Assembly (NCBI GenBank): GCA_029881435.1
Contig: JAOUMR010000012.1
Span: 1-53,344 of the forward strand
Length of the DNA: 53,344 bases
Reading direction: 5' to 3'
Source: Nitrospira sp.
GTDB taxonomy: Bacteria > Nitrospirota > Nitrospiria > Nitrospirales > Nitrospiraceae
The notes beneath the pieces were generated by a model. That model was not told the DNA's origin. It was given only the letters and a program-made list of their open reading frames with translations, and did no database searches. A program made the position numbers and the translations under genes. Shown here piece after piece: positions 16,692-25,228 of the stretch (position 1 is its first letter; each line of letters starts with the position of its first letter).

Positions 16692-18092
16692 GTGGGGTTG
16701 TTTCGTGAATATGATCTTCGGGGAATCGTCGGCAGCGAATTGACGGAAGACTTGGCTGAACGGTTAGGCCGAGCGTATGCCACGTATGTGAAAGCGCGTG
16801 GAGTGACGACGATCAGCCTTGGGCGTGATGGTCGGTTGAGCTCTCCGGCTCTCCATAAGGCGCTGCTCAAGGGATTGCTGGCCGGTGGGCTCGATCTCAT
16901 CGATATCGGAATCTGTACCTCTCCGCTGCTATACTTCTCCCTATTTACCCTGCCGGTTGGTGGCGGCATCATGATTACAGGAAGTCACAATGCGGCAGAG
17001 TACAACGGGTTCAAGATCTGTATCGGCAAGACGGCCATCCACGGAGAGGAAATTCAGGAACTTCGGCGCGTGATGGAAAAAGGCGCATTTATTTCGGGAG
17101 AAGGATATCTCTCGGAACACCCAATCATTCCTGATTATCTCGCCTACATCGAAAAGAGTTTTGCGCATGTCAAAGCGGACCGATTGCATGTGGTGATCGA
17201 TAGCGGAAACGGGGCAGCTTCTATCGTCGCCAAACAAGCGCTCGAGTTGCTAGGCTGCAAAGTAACCGGGCTCTATTGCGATCTCGATGGGCGTTTCCCG
17301 AACCATCATCCGGATCCCACCGTGCTGGAGAACCTGTCCGACCTGATACAGGCGGTCAAACACCACAAAGCGGATGTGGGAATCGGATATGATGGCGATG
17401 CGGATCGAATCGGAGCCATCGATGAGCAGGGCGACGTGCTCTGGGGCGATCGTCTTTTGGTCTTGTACTCACGGGATATTCTGGCCGTGAAACCTGGTAG
17501 TACGATTATCTCGGAAGTGAAGGCATCACAAAGTCTCTACGACGATATCGCCAAGCACGGTGGGCGGGGTCTTATGTGGAAAACCGGTCATTCACTGATT
17601 AAGGCGAAGATGAAGGAGGAATCCGCAGTATTGGCTGGTGAAATGTCCGGGCACATGTTTTTTGCGGATCGGTATTTCGGATATGACGATGCCGTGTATG
17701 CGTCATGCCGGCTGGTTGAAATTCTGGCGAAAGCCCAACAGCCGCTTTCCGCCTTGATCTCGGATCTTCCCCCATCGGCAGTCACTCCTGAGATACGAGT
17801 AGATCTTCCTGATGCGGTCAAGTTCGACGTGGTTGAGCGGATTCACAAGAAGTTCGTGGAATGTTTGAAGACGCAACAGGGGCTCGGATCAAAGAAACTG
17901 GTCCTCCGAGACCTGATCACGATCGACGGCGTTCGGGCGATTTTCGAGGAGGGGTGGGGGCTGATTAGGGCTTCCAACACCCAGCCAGCCTTAGTGTTAC
18001 GGTTTGAAGCGGTATCCTCTGCACATCTCGATGTCATTCAAGCGCTCATTCAAGATGAGCTGATGGAGGCCAGACGAACACTCGGGTGCTAA
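16692..18092 (+). CDS. manB: Phosphomannomutase/phosphoglucomutase (ManB/AlgC type)
   Basis: A 466-residue alpha-D-phosphohexomutase that interconverts mannose-6-phosphate and mannose-1-phosphate (and often the glucose pair). It has FREYDLRGIVGSEL near the N-terminus, the phosphoserine loop ITGSHNAAEYNGFK, the Mg-binding GYDGDADRIGAID, the sugar-binding GEMSGHMFF and the phosphate-binding RASNTQPALVLRFE. The GTG at 16692 is chosen because AAGGAGG lies 5 bp before it; a TTG further upstream is in frame but has no ribosome site. Its end overlaps the DUF3108 gene by 7 bp. Confidence 0.94.
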   Translation: MGLFREYDLRGIVGSELTEDLAERLGRAYATYVKARGVTTISLGRDGRLSSPALHKALLKGLLAGGLDLIDIGICTSPLLYFSLFTLPVGGGIMITGSHNAAEYNGFKICIGKTAIHGEEIQELRRVMEKGAFISGEGYLSEHPIIPDYLAYIEKSFAHVKADRLHVVIDSGNGAASIVAKQALELLGCKVTGLYCDLDGRFPNHHPDPTVLENLSDLIQAVKHHKADVGIGYDGDADRIGAIDEQGDVLWGDRLLVLYSRDILAVKPGSTIISEVKASQSLYDDIAKHGGRGLMWKTGHSLIKAKMKEESAVLAGEMSGHMFFADRYFGYDDAVYASCRLVEILAKAQQPLSALISDLPPSAVTPEIRVDLPDAVKFDVVERIHKKFVECLKTQQGLGSKKLVLRDLITIDGVRAIFEEGWGLIRASNTQPALVLRFEAVSSAHLDVIQALIQDELMEARRTLGC

Positions 18093-18928
18093 CACGTGGT
18101 TCTTCCTGGCCCATCTCATCTCGATCTTGCGGCATCGGGCACCTGTGTGGGTATGCTGCGGCGGTAGCGGTCATTGTTCTTCTTCCGATTTCTGCCGACC
18201 CCAGTGAATCGAAGCCTTGGGGTGAACTAAAACGACCATTTCAGGTCGGCGAACGGCTTACGTACAAGGTCTCCTGGCTCAATATGACGGCGGTTACGGC
18301 TGTGATGGAAGTGGCACCGATCCCAGACATCTCTGATCACGGGGTGGCCAAGTTGGTGGGAACTGCGCAATCGACTCCGATCCTCACCAAGGTTTTCCCG
18401 GTCGATAGTCGTGTGGAGTCGGAACTAGATCTTGATACCCTTGCCCCGGAGCATATGACGTTCCGTCGGCGCGAGGGAAAGAAGAAAGAGGATATCGAGT
18501 ATACCTTTCACCAAAAAGAGGGGATGGTGACGGCGGTTCGAGGAGGCACGATTGAGTCACTCCCTATGCCGGCTGGGACCCAGGACATTCTTTCCTGTCT
18601 GTATTACACGCGCACGGTATTGGAGCCAACGCCAGGCGCCTCGCTCAAGATGAATGTGTACCACGACAAAAAAAATCGTCCAGTTGAAGTGCGTGTCGAG
18701 GGGGTCGAGACGATTGAAGGAACATGGGGCCAGGCGGAGACAGTACGGGTACTTGTGATTATGCCCTTTCATGGTCTCTTTATGAATCAAGGCAATATCC
18801 GCGTGTGGGTGACCACGGATGAGCGGAGAACTCCGTTGCGGATGAAGGCAAAGGTCGTGCTCGGGTCGATTGTTGCAGACCTCGTGGATGGCCTGGTAGA
18901 AACCGAAACCGTAAAGCAAGAAGAGTGA
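18086..18928 (+). CDS. DUF3108-family exported protein
   Basis: A 280-residue protein with a hydrophobic N-terminal segment (YAAAVAVIVLLPISA) that looks like a signal sequence, so the product is probably periplasmic or outer-membrane associated. The body is beta-rich and matches the DUF3108 pattern: FQVGERLTYKVSWLNM, KVFPVDSRVESELD, ILSCLYYTRT and a final VWVTTDERRTPLRMK block. DUF3108 proteins adopt an outer-membrane or LolA-like beta structure and have no assigned reaction. The GTG start overlaps manB by 7 bp, so it is probably co-translated with it. Confidence 0.75.
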   Translation: MLTRGSSWPISSRSCGIGHLCGYAAAVAVIVLLPISADPSESKPWGELKRPFQVGERLTYKVSWLNMTAVTAVMEVAPIPDISDHGVAKLVGTAQSTPILTKVFPVDSRVESELDLDTLAPEHMTFRRREGKKKEDIEYTFHQKEGMVTAVRGGTIESLPMPAGTQDILSCLYYTRTVLEPTPGASLKMNVYHDKKNRPVEVRVEGVETIEGTWGQAETVRVLVIMPFHGLFMNQGNIRVWVTTDERRTPLRMKAKVVLGSIVADLVDGLVETETVKQEE

Positions 18929-18938
18929 AGAGAGAGTG

Positions 18939-18967
18939 TTGTTCGCACGCACTAAACTCGCTATACT
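18939..18967 (+). promoter_or_regulatory. Candidate promoter for fbp
   Basis: TTGTTC (18939-18944), 17 bp, TATACT (18962-18967). The -10 ends only 9 bp before the fbp ATG and there is no Shine-Dalgarno sequence, so transcription from here would give a nearly leaderless mRNA. Confidence 0.4.
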
Positions 18968-18976
18968 GGCAACAGC

Positions 18977-19981
18977 ATGAGAGAGTTTCCCCTTACGTTA
19001 AACCGCTTTATCATTCAGAGTCAGGCCTCGCACCAGGGTGCCACAGGCGAATTTTCCAGTCTATTGACCCAAATCGGCCTCGTCGGCAAACTCATCTCAC
19101 AGGATCTTCGACGCGCCGGGCTGATCAATATTCTTGGAACGACCGGCGACACGAATGTGCAGGGTGAAACCGTCAAGAAGCTGGACGCCATCGCCAACGA
19201 CGACTTCGTCAAAGTCTTTCAATCCAGTGGATACGTTTGTGCCCTGGCCTCGGAAGAAATGGAGAAGCCCGTTTTCTTACCGGGGAATTGGCCGCATGGT
19301 AAGTACATGCTGCTCTTCGATCCGCTCGATGGCTCCTCCAATACGGACAACAATATGCCGCTCGGCGCCATTTTTTCCGTACTCAAGTATGACCGGACCG
19401 ATCGGTTGCCCACGGAAGCGGAATTAATTCGTCGAGGGACCGAACAGGTTGCGGCCGGATATTTGCTCTACGGACCGAGTACGATGCTGGTGTACACTGT
19501 CGGGCAGGGCGTGTGCGGATTTACGCTCGAACCCGGCATCGGCGAGTATCTTCTGTCGCATGAGCAGATCAGGATTCCAGAAAAGGGCAAAGTATACGCC
19601 ACCAACGAAGGGAATTATAATCGGTGGTCAGAGGGAGCGAAGAAGTACCTCGATTTGCTGAAGGTGAGCGACAAGGCAACAGGCCGTCCATACAGTGGTC
19701 GATATTCTGGCTGTTTGGTGGCCGATGTGCACCGTCTGTTGCTCGGGGGGGGAATCTATCTCTATCCAGGGGAAATTGAGAAGCCTGAAGGCAAGCTTCG
19801 GTTACTCTACGAGGCGAATCCTCTGGCGTTTATCGTTGAGCAGGCCGGCGGGAAAGCCTCGACGGGCACATCGAGAATTTTGGAGGTCGAGGCCAAGAAA
19901 CTTCACCAGCGCGTGCCCTTATTCATTGGAAGCCGCTGCGATGTTGAGCAGGCGGAGATGTACATTCAGGGGAAAACCTAA
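18977..19981 (+). CDS. fbp: Fructose-1,6-bisphosphatase class I
   Basis: A 334-residue class I FBPase, which hydrolyses fructose-1,6-bisphosphate to fructose-6-phosphate in gluconeogenesis. The metal-binding block is LLFDPLDGSSNTDNNMPLG, with ASEEMEKP upstream supplying a ligand. YSGRYSGCLVADVHRLLLGG and LRLLYEANPLAFIVEQAGG are the C-terminal family signatures. It lies 50 bp before the class I aldolase, so the two reactions are paired. Fructose-6-phosphate is also the precursor for the ManC/ManB pathway encoded just upstream. No ribosome-binding site is seen. Confidence 0.95.
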   Translation: MREFPLTLNRFIIQSQASHQGATGEFSSLLTQIGLVGKLISQDLRRAGLINILGTTGDTNVQGETVKKLDAIANDDFVKVFQSSGYVCALASEEMEKPVFLPGNWPHGKYMLLFDPLDGSSNTDNNMPLGAIFSVLKYDRTDRLPTEAELIRRGTEQVAAGYLLYGPSTMLVYTVGQGVCGFTLEPGIGEYLLSHEQIRIPEKGKVYATNEGNYNRWSEGAKKYLDLLKVSDKATGRPYSGRYSGCLVADVHRLLLGGGIYLYPGEIEKPEGKLRLLYEANPLAFIVEQAGGKASTGTSRILEVEAKKLHQRVPLFIGSRCDVEQAEMYIQGKT

Positions 19982-20031
19982 GCACGCAGTTATGCAGTTA
20001 TGTGGTACTGTACTGTTGTCGGGAGGAAATC

Positions 20032-20955
20032 ATGGGAGATCGGGTACAAGAAATTCTCAGTTGGTACGGGAGTGATAATGCCGGGACGAAGACCAATATC
20101 GCCCGCTTGCTGCGCTCTGGCAAATTAGCGGACACCGGCAGGTTGGTCATCCTGCCGGTCGACCAAGGCTTTGAGCATGGTCCGGCACGGAGTTTTGCAC
20201 CAAACGCGCCTGGCTATAATCCGCACTACCATTTTCAGCTTGCCATCGATGCGGGATGTAATGCCTATGCGGCCCCCCTTGGATTTCTTGAAGCCGGCGC
20301 AAGCCACTTCGCCGGGCAGATTCCTCTTATCCTAAAATTGAACAATCACGATGTCCTGCATGATGAGAAGGATCCGCTCCCGTCGGTGACCGGCAGCGTC
20401 AAGGATGCGCTTCGTTTGGGCTGTTCCGCCGTTGGGTTCACGATCTATCCCGGCTCCTCCCACTGTAATGCGATGTATGAGCAGTTGCGTGCAATTAGTG
20501 AAGAAGCAAAGGAGAGCGGCCTTGCCGTGGTGGTCTGGTCTTATCCACGTGGGTCGGTCTTGAGTAAAGAAGGTGAAACGGCGATCGATGTGGTGGCCTA
20601 TGCAGCCCAAATCGCCGCGCAACTCGGCGCTCATGTGATCAAGGTCAAGCTCCCGAGTGCCCACCTTGAACAGCCTGCGGCCAAAAAGGTCTACGAAGCC
20701 GAGAAGATTCCGATCAAGACGCTGGCTGAGCGTGTTAAGCATGTAGTTCAGAGCGCGTTCGATGGCCGCCGAATTGTGATCTTTTCAGGCGGTGCGAAAA
20801 GTGAAGATAAGCATGTGTTTGACGAAGCGCGAGCCATCAGGGATGGAGGAGGATTCGGGAGCATCATTGGGCGAAATTCGTTCCAACGTCCGAAGCCCGA
20901 GGCAGTCCAGTTCCTCCACACCATTATGGGAATATACGCTGGCGAGACTCAGTGA
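20032..20955 (+). CDS. fbaB: Class I fructose-bisphosphate aldolase (DhnA/archaeal type)
   Basis: A 307-residue Schiff-base aldolase of the DhnA/FbaB family. LVILPVDQGFEHGPARSF is the N-terminal phosphate-site block, VVVWSYPRG and HVIKVKLPSA hold the strand with the Schiff-base lysine region, and VIFSGGAKSED and FGSIIGRNSFQRP bind phosphate. It makes or cleaves fructose-1,6-bisphosphate and sits next to fbp, which argues for a gluconeogenic direction. ATG 20032 is preceded by GGGAGGAAA and is preferred over an in-frame upstream GTG codon. Confidence 0.93.
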   Translation: MGDRVQEILSWYGSDNAGTKTNIARLLRSGKLADTGRLVILPVDQGFEHGPARSFAPNAPGYNPHYHFQLAIDAGCNAYAAPLGFLEAGASHFAGQIPLILKLNNHDVLHDEKDPLPSVTGSVKDALRLGCSAVGFTIYPGSSHCNAMYEQLRAISEEAKESGLAVVVWSYPRGSVLSKEGETAIDVVAYAAQIAAQLGAHVIKVKLPSAHLEQPAAKKVYEAEKIPIKTLAERVKHVVQSAFDGRRIVIFSGGAKSEDKHVFDEARAIRDGGGFGSIIGRNSFQRPKPEAVQFLHTIMGIYAGETQ

Positions 20956-20991
20956 GCATCGTCGTGTCTTTCACAACCGCGAATTGAGGCT

Positions 20992-22542
20992 ATGAATCAG
21001 GTGGATTCCGATAAAAAACCAGTGCAGAGGATCAGACGATGGATGGTGGCTGCCACGTTGTTGACGGTGGGGGTTATTATTGGCTTGGTGGTTGCCTCGG
21101 ATCTTGGTTGGCTTCCGACGGGACATGCGGTGCCCGATTCATCATCCATTGCTCCATCTCCCCCAGTGGCTAGGCCTGTTTCAACCGCTCCACAGCCTAC
21201 GCTCGCGGGTGGCAGTCAAACATTCGTTGAAATTGCGAAGTCTGTGAAGCCGGCGGTGGTGAATATCTATGCGACCAAGAGCGGGCGCAGCGGATGGTCA
21301 GGTACCACACCGTTCGATGATCCGTTATTTCGGAAGTTTTTTGGTGACGAGTTTTTCAGGAAATTCGATCACCAGAAGGAACGAAAAGAGCGAGGCCTTG
21401 GATCAGGCGTGATCGTCGAGTCGAACGGCTTGATCATTACCAACAACCATGTCGTCGGCAAGGCTGATGAAATCCGGGTCACGCTGTCGGACAAGCGTGA
21501 ATTCAAGGCGAAACTCATCGGCACAGATCCAAAAACCGATGTGGCTGTTGTAAAGATTGATGCGACAGGACTCCCCACCGTCTCCTGGGCGGATTCCGAC
21601 AAGCTGGAGGTCGGGGAGTTTGTCCTTGCCGTCGGCAACCCCTTTGGGCTGACACAGACCGTCACCTTAGGGATCGTCAGTGCGTTGGGGCGGGCGGCCG
21701 GAATCGCCGAGTACGAAGATTTCATCCAGACGGATGCAGCCATCAACCCCGGCAACTCCGGCGGCGCACTCGTCAATGTGCGAGGCGAATTGGTGGGGAT
21801 CAATACGGCGATATTCAGCCAGAGCGGTGGCAACATGGGGATTGGGTTTGCTGTACCGAGCAACATGGCGCAGTCGATCATGGGACAGCTTGTGCAGACA
21901 GGAAAAGTTGTCCGTGGTTGGCTCGGCGTCTCGATTCAAGAGCTGACGCCGGAATTGGCGTCACAATTCGGTGTTGGGGATACGAAAGGCGTGTTGGTCA
22001 GTGATGTGATGGACGATAGCCCCGCAAAAAAGGCTGGGTTCGAACGGGCCGATGTCATCCTCGAGTATGACGGGAAATCGATGGACTCACCGACGCATCT
22101 CCGTAACGCCGTCGCCCAGACGCTGGTTGGCAAGAAGGTGACGATCAAGTTTATTCGTGACAAAAAGCCAAGGACCGTCGATCTCACGATCGTTGAGCAG
22201 CCCAAGTCGATGTCTCAAAACGGTGAGGATGATGGAGGCGAATCGGCCACTGCGACGGGTGTGCTCTCCAGTTTGGAGGTTCGAGACCTGAACGAAGAGC
22301 TGGCGACTCGGTACGGGCTCAAATCGAGCGAACGAGGTGTGGTGATTGTCAGAGTCAAGCCCGGAAGCACGGCGGAAGAATTGGGTGTCCGTGAGGGCGA
22401 TATCGTGATCGAGGTGAACCGGCAAGCTGTGACATCGGTGAAGGTTTTCGAGCGGATTGCCGGGAAGTTGCCGAATGATCAGGCAGTGTTGCTCTTGTTG
22501 AAACGACAGGGGCGGACAATCTATCTCACACTCCGCCCATGA
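20992..22542 (+). CDS. degP: Periplasmic serine protease, DegP/HtrA type
   Basis: A 516-residue Do-like protease. One N-terminal membrane segment (MVAATLLTVGVIIGLVVA) may be an anchor or uncleaved signal. The trypsin-like domain has the triad His in ITNNHVVGKA, Asp in KTDVAVVKID and Ser in NPGNSGGALV. Two PDZ domains follow (about residues 300-400 and 425-510, with RGWLGVSIQELTP and RGVVIVRVKPGS). It degrades or refolds damaged envelope proteins. A strong hairpin follows the stop codon. Confidence 0.95.
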   Translation: MNQVDSDKKPVQRIRRWMVAATLLTVGVIIGLVVASDLGWLPTGHAVPDSSSIAPSPPVARPVSTAPQPTLAGGSQTFVEIAKSVKPAVVNIYATKSGRSGWSGTTPFDDPLFRKFFGDEFFRKFDHQKERKERGLGSGVIVESNGLIITNNHVVGKADEIRVTLSDKREFKAKLIGTDPKTDVAVVKIDATGLPTVSWADSDKLEVGEFVLAVGNPFGLTQTVTLGIVSALGRAAGIAEYEDFIQTDAAINPGNSGGALVNVRGELVGINTAIFSQSGGNMGIGFAVPSNMAQSIMGQLVQTGKVVRGWLGVSIQELTPELASQFGVGDTKGVLVSDVMDDSPAKKAGFERADVILEYDGKSMDSPTHLRNAVAQTLVGKKVTIKFIRDKKPRTVDLTIVEQPKSMSQNGEDDGGESATATGVLSSLEVRDLNEELATRYGLKSSERGVVIVRVKPGSTAEELGVREGDIVIEVNRQAVTSVKVFERIAGKLPNDQAVLLLLKRQGRTIYLTLRP

Positions 22543-22570
22543 TGTGTATGCAAGGCAGTAAGGTCAAGTC

Positions 22571-22609
22571 GGGGGAAAGCCTGAGACTGAAGAAATTCGG
22601 CTTTCCCCC
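22571..22609 (+). terminator. Hairpin downstream of degP
   Basis: GGGGGAAAGCC (22571-22581) pairs perfectly with GGCTTTCCCCC (22599-22609) around a 17-nt loop. It starts 29 bp after the degP stop and ends 40 bp before ispD. There is no clear T-run, so it may act as a weak terminator or an mRNA-stabilising stem. Confidence 0.6.
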
Positions 22610-22649
22610 TTCGCGTTCTATCACCAGTCATGACGTCTAGATTCAATCC

Positions 22650-23360
22650 GTGAGTAATCGCACCGTGGCCCTCGTGCCTGCCGCTGGGCGAGGGCTTCGC
22701 ATGGGCGGCCAGGTTGCCAAACAGTTCCTCTCGCTTGGTGGCCAGCCCCTTATTCTTCATTCCCTTCGCGTTCTGCAAGCGTCTTCTGTTATTCATGAAA
22801 TCATCCTAGCCGTTCCTCACAGCGAGATGGACTATTGTCTCAAGGAAATCGTTGCCAAACATCACTTTACCAAGGTGACCAAAGTGGTGCCTGGAGGTGC
22901 GGAACGGCAAGATTCAGTTCGACATGCGCTTGAGGCAGTGCATGACGATGTCGATGTCGTGCTTGTGCACGATGCGGTCCGGCCGTTTCTGACCGAGCTG
23001 ATGATCAACGAGGTCGTGTGCACGGCTCGTGCAAAGGGAGCAGCGATTATTGCCCTGCCGATGAAGGATACCGTGAAGCAGGTTGGCGCAGACCATGTCA
23101 TCGAGCGGACGGTCGATCGTACAGGATTGTGGCTGGCTCAGACCCCGCAAGCCTTCCGTCGAGATTGGTTGCTGTTGGCTCATCGAAAAGCGCATGGAGA
23201 GGGAGTTCGTGCAACGGATGATGCCTATTTGATGGAGTGGTGTGGATATCCGGTCTCAGTGGTCGAGGGGAGTGGAGAAAATATCAAAGTCACCAGACCG
23301 GAAGATATGGCAATCGGTGAAGCGATCTTGGCGGTGAGAAATAGGAAGAACATAAGCTGA
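22650..23360 (+). CDS. ispD: 2-C-methyl-D-erythritol 4-phosphate cytidylyltransferase (IspD)
   Basis: A 236-residue cytidylyltransferase of the non-mevalonate isoprenoid pathway, making CDP-methylerythritol from MEP and CTP. The CTP loop is ALVPAAGRGLRMGGQVAKQ, substrate and metal residues lie in VVPGGAERQDSVRHAL and VLVHDAVRPF, and TPQAFRRDWLL and RATDDAYLMEWCGYPVSVVE are family signatures. The start is GTG. ispF follows after 118 bp. Confidence 0.95.
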   Translation: MSNRTVALVPAAGRGLRMGGQVAKQFLSLGGQPLILHSLRVLQASSVIHEIILAVPHSEMDYCLKEIVAKHHFTKVTKVVPGGAERQDSVRHALEAVHDDVDVVLVHDAVRPFLTELMINEVVCTARAKGAAIIALPMKDTVKQVGADHVIERTVDRTGLWLAQTPQAFRRDWLLLAHRKAHGEGVRATDDAYLMEWCGYPVSVVEGSGENIKVTRPEDMAIGEAILAVRNRKNIS

Positions 23361-23478
23361 CAAAGGGCCAGGGTGACAGGCGGTCAGGGGGCCAAGCTCA
23401 TCGGTTCTCAGAGTGCCAGTTTTCCATCGTGTCAGCCTGTCGGCATGCTGGTTTGTGAGCTGTATGAGGAGAGGAACC

Positions 23479-23952
23479 ATGCGAATTGGCTATGGCTACG
23501 ACGTCCATCCGCTCGGACCAGATCGCAAACTGATACTGGGCGGAATTGAAATCCCACACACCAAAGGGTTATTGGGCCATTCTGATTCTGATGTCCTTGT
23601 TCACGCGATCTGCGACGCACTCTTGGGTGCCATGGGAGAAGGCGATCTGGGTCGGCACTACCCCAGTTCAGATCCCAAGTATAAAGGGATCTCCAGTTTG
23701 AAGCTGTTGGAAGACGTCATGGCGAAGTTGAAAGCCAAGGGGTATCAGGTGGGGAATATCGATACGGTGATTGTGGCGCAAGCGCCTCGCCTCGGCCCGC
23801 ATCTAACAGCGATGCAGAAGAACATAGCTGAAACGGCCAATATCGACCCAAATTTGGTGAACGTGAAGGTGAAGAGTGGGGAAGGATTGGATGCGGTTGG
23901 GCATGAAGAGGGGATGATCGCTCACGCCGTCTGTTTGATCGAACCGATCTGA
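23479..23952 (+). CDS. ispF: 2-C-methyl-D-erythritol 2,4-cyclodiphosphate synthase (IspF)
   Basis: A 157-residue IspF, which cyclises CDP-methylerythritol 2-phosphate to MEcPP. Zinc ligands lie in GYGYDVHPLG and LLGHSDSDVLVHAICDAL; GEGDLGRHYPSSDPKYKG, DTVIVAQAPRL and GEGLDAVGHEEGMIAHAVCL are all present. The length is normal. AGGAGAGG directly precedes ATG 23479, so the upstream in-frame codons are untranslated. The adjacent ispD is the usual partner. Confidence 0.96.
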   Translation: MRIGYGYDVHPLGPDRKLILGGIEIPHTKGLLGHSDSDVLVHAICDALLGAMGEGDLGRHYPSSDPKYKGISSLKLLEDVMAKLKAKGYQVGNIDTVIVAQAPRLGPHLTAMQKNIAETANIDPNLVNVKVKSGEGLDAVGHEEGMIAHAVCLIEPI

Positions 23953-23972
23953 CGTCGTAAGATAACCGGTAA

Positions 23973-24623
23973 ATGTTTGCTCAGATCAAACAAGATCTCC
24001 AAGCCGTTTTTGATCGAGATCCGGCGGCTACGAGCACACTAGAAGTGGTACTGGCCTATGCGGGCTTCCACGCACTCTTGGCTTATCGAATTTCTCATTG
24101 GCTCAAGTTGATGGGAGTCCCCATCTTGCCGCGCGTGATTTCCCAACTGGCTCGTTGGGTGACCGGCGTGGAGATCCATCCTTCCGCCAAAATTGGCACC
24201 GGATTTTTTATCGATCATGGCATGGGAGTCGTCATCGGGGAAACAGCGGAGATCGGTGATTACGTGACCCTCTTCCAAGGGGTGACGCTGGGCGGAACCG
24301 GCAAGGAACGTGGCAAGCGGCATCCAACGCTCGGCAATCACGTGGTCGTGGGGGCCGGCGCCAAGATTCTCGGCGGGATTACGATCGGCGATAACGTGAA
24401 GATCGGGGCGAATTCCGTTGTGCTCAAAAACGTTGCGGCCAATTCAACCGTGATCGGCGTGCCAGGCCGCGTGATCAAATCCCAGGGCGAACGCCTGCCG
24501 GATGCGACGATGGACCAAGTCGATTTGCCGGATCCCATCAGCGACCGCTTCATCGCATTGGAACAGGAATTGATCGAACTCCGCAAAAAGCTCGAAAACC
24601 CGAACGAGCGTTCTGCTTCGTAG
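23973..24623 (+). CDS. cysE: Serine O-acetyltransferase (CysE)
   Basis: A 216-residue acetyltransferase that makes O-acetylserine, the precursor of cysteine. An N-terminal helical part ([17 protein letters not shown]) precedes a left-handed beta-helix: [20 protein letters not shown] with the catalytic His, then [39 protein letters not shown] and [10 protein letters not shown]. This is the short (EpsC/NifP-like) form. It follows ispF after 20 bp and ends 35 bp before a strong hairpin. Confidence 0.93.
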   Translation: MFAQIKQDLQAVFDRDPAATSTLEVVLAYAGFHALLAYRISHWLKLMGVPILPRVISQLARWVTGVEIHPSAKIGTGFFIDHGMGVVIGETAEIGDYVTLFQGVTLGGTGKERGKRHPTLGNHVVVGAGAKILGGITIGDNVKIGANSVVLKNVAANSTVIGVPGRVIKSQGERLPDATMDQVDLPDPISDRFIALEQELIELRKKLENPNERSAS

Positions 24624-24658
24624 CGGTTGTCGATACAGACTGCCTGACTGACAGGATG

Positions 24659-24688
24659 ATTCCGGCGCGGCTCATGCCGCGCCGGAAT
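24659..24688. terminator. Perfect bidirectional hairpin between cysE and psiF
   Basis: ATTCCGGCGCGGC (24659-24671) and its exact reverse complement (24676-24688) flank a TCAT loop, giving a 13-bp perfect stem. It lies between two convergent genes (cysE stop 24623, psiF-repeat gene stop 24696) and can serve both. T-runs are lacking. Confidence 0.75.
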
Positions 24689-24695
24689 GTCAGGG

Positions 24696-25016
24696 CTATG
24701 CAGATAGACAGTCGCTCATGAACTTCTTCCGATCATCGCCCTTCAGCTGCTTCTCGCCCGCCTCTTTATTGCACGTCTTCATCTTATTCTGCTGAGTGTC
24801 CTTGCTACTTCCGCCTTTCACTGACTTGGCGGAAAGGCATTCCTTCAAAAACGCCTTCCGCTCATCGCCTTTCCCCTCGCCAAACCCTTTCTTATTCGCC
24901 TGTTCGTTACACGCCTTCATCTTGTTCTGCTGCGCGGGCGCAGCAATGGCCAATGGTGTGACTCCGAGACTGAACGCAAAGAATGCAAGCGTTAAGGTGC
25001 GTACAACTGTCTGCAT
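24696..25016 (-). CDS. PsiF-repeat periplasmic protein
   Basis: A 106-residue small exported protein. A signal peptide (about residues 1-26, LTLAFFAFSLGVTPLAIAAPA) is followed by two PsiF repeats: QQNKMKACNEQANKKGF...RKAFLKECLSA and QQNKMKTCNKEAGEKQL...RKKFMSDCLSA, each with two conserved cysteines. In E. coli PsiF is induced by phosphate starvation, but its function is unknown. The inner ATG at 25016 is chosen because AAAGGAGA lies just before it. Confidence 0.88.
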   Translation of the reverse strand: MQTVVRTLTLAFFAFSLGVTPLAIAAPAQQNKMKACNEQANKKGFGEGKGDERKAFLKECLSAKSVKGGSSKDTQQNKMKTCNKEAGEKQLKGDDRKKFMSDCLSA

Positions 25017-25061
25017 GCCAGATCTCCTTTTGGGTGAGAGTGAGGTGCGCGTCTGGACCAT

Positions 25062-25070
25062 ATCATAGCA
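25062..25070 (-). promoter_or_regulatory. Extended -10 promoter for the PsiF-repeat gene
   Basis: Reading the minus strand, TGCTATGAT is an extended -10 element (TGn plus TATGAT), about 45 bp upstream of the gene start. No convincing -35 is seen, as expected for this promoter class. Confidence 0.45.
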
Positions 25071-25228
25071 AAACAATACGTATGTGTCGTTAGGAGAGAG
25101 TTGTGGGTTCTCGTACGTGAGAAGACAGGATGATTTCTCGAAGGGAAAAGGATATTCTCTACAGCTGATCAACGCCTGACTGTGTCGTAGGTCATGGAGC
25201 GATTCATCTAGAAGAGGGAAGGTGAGGT

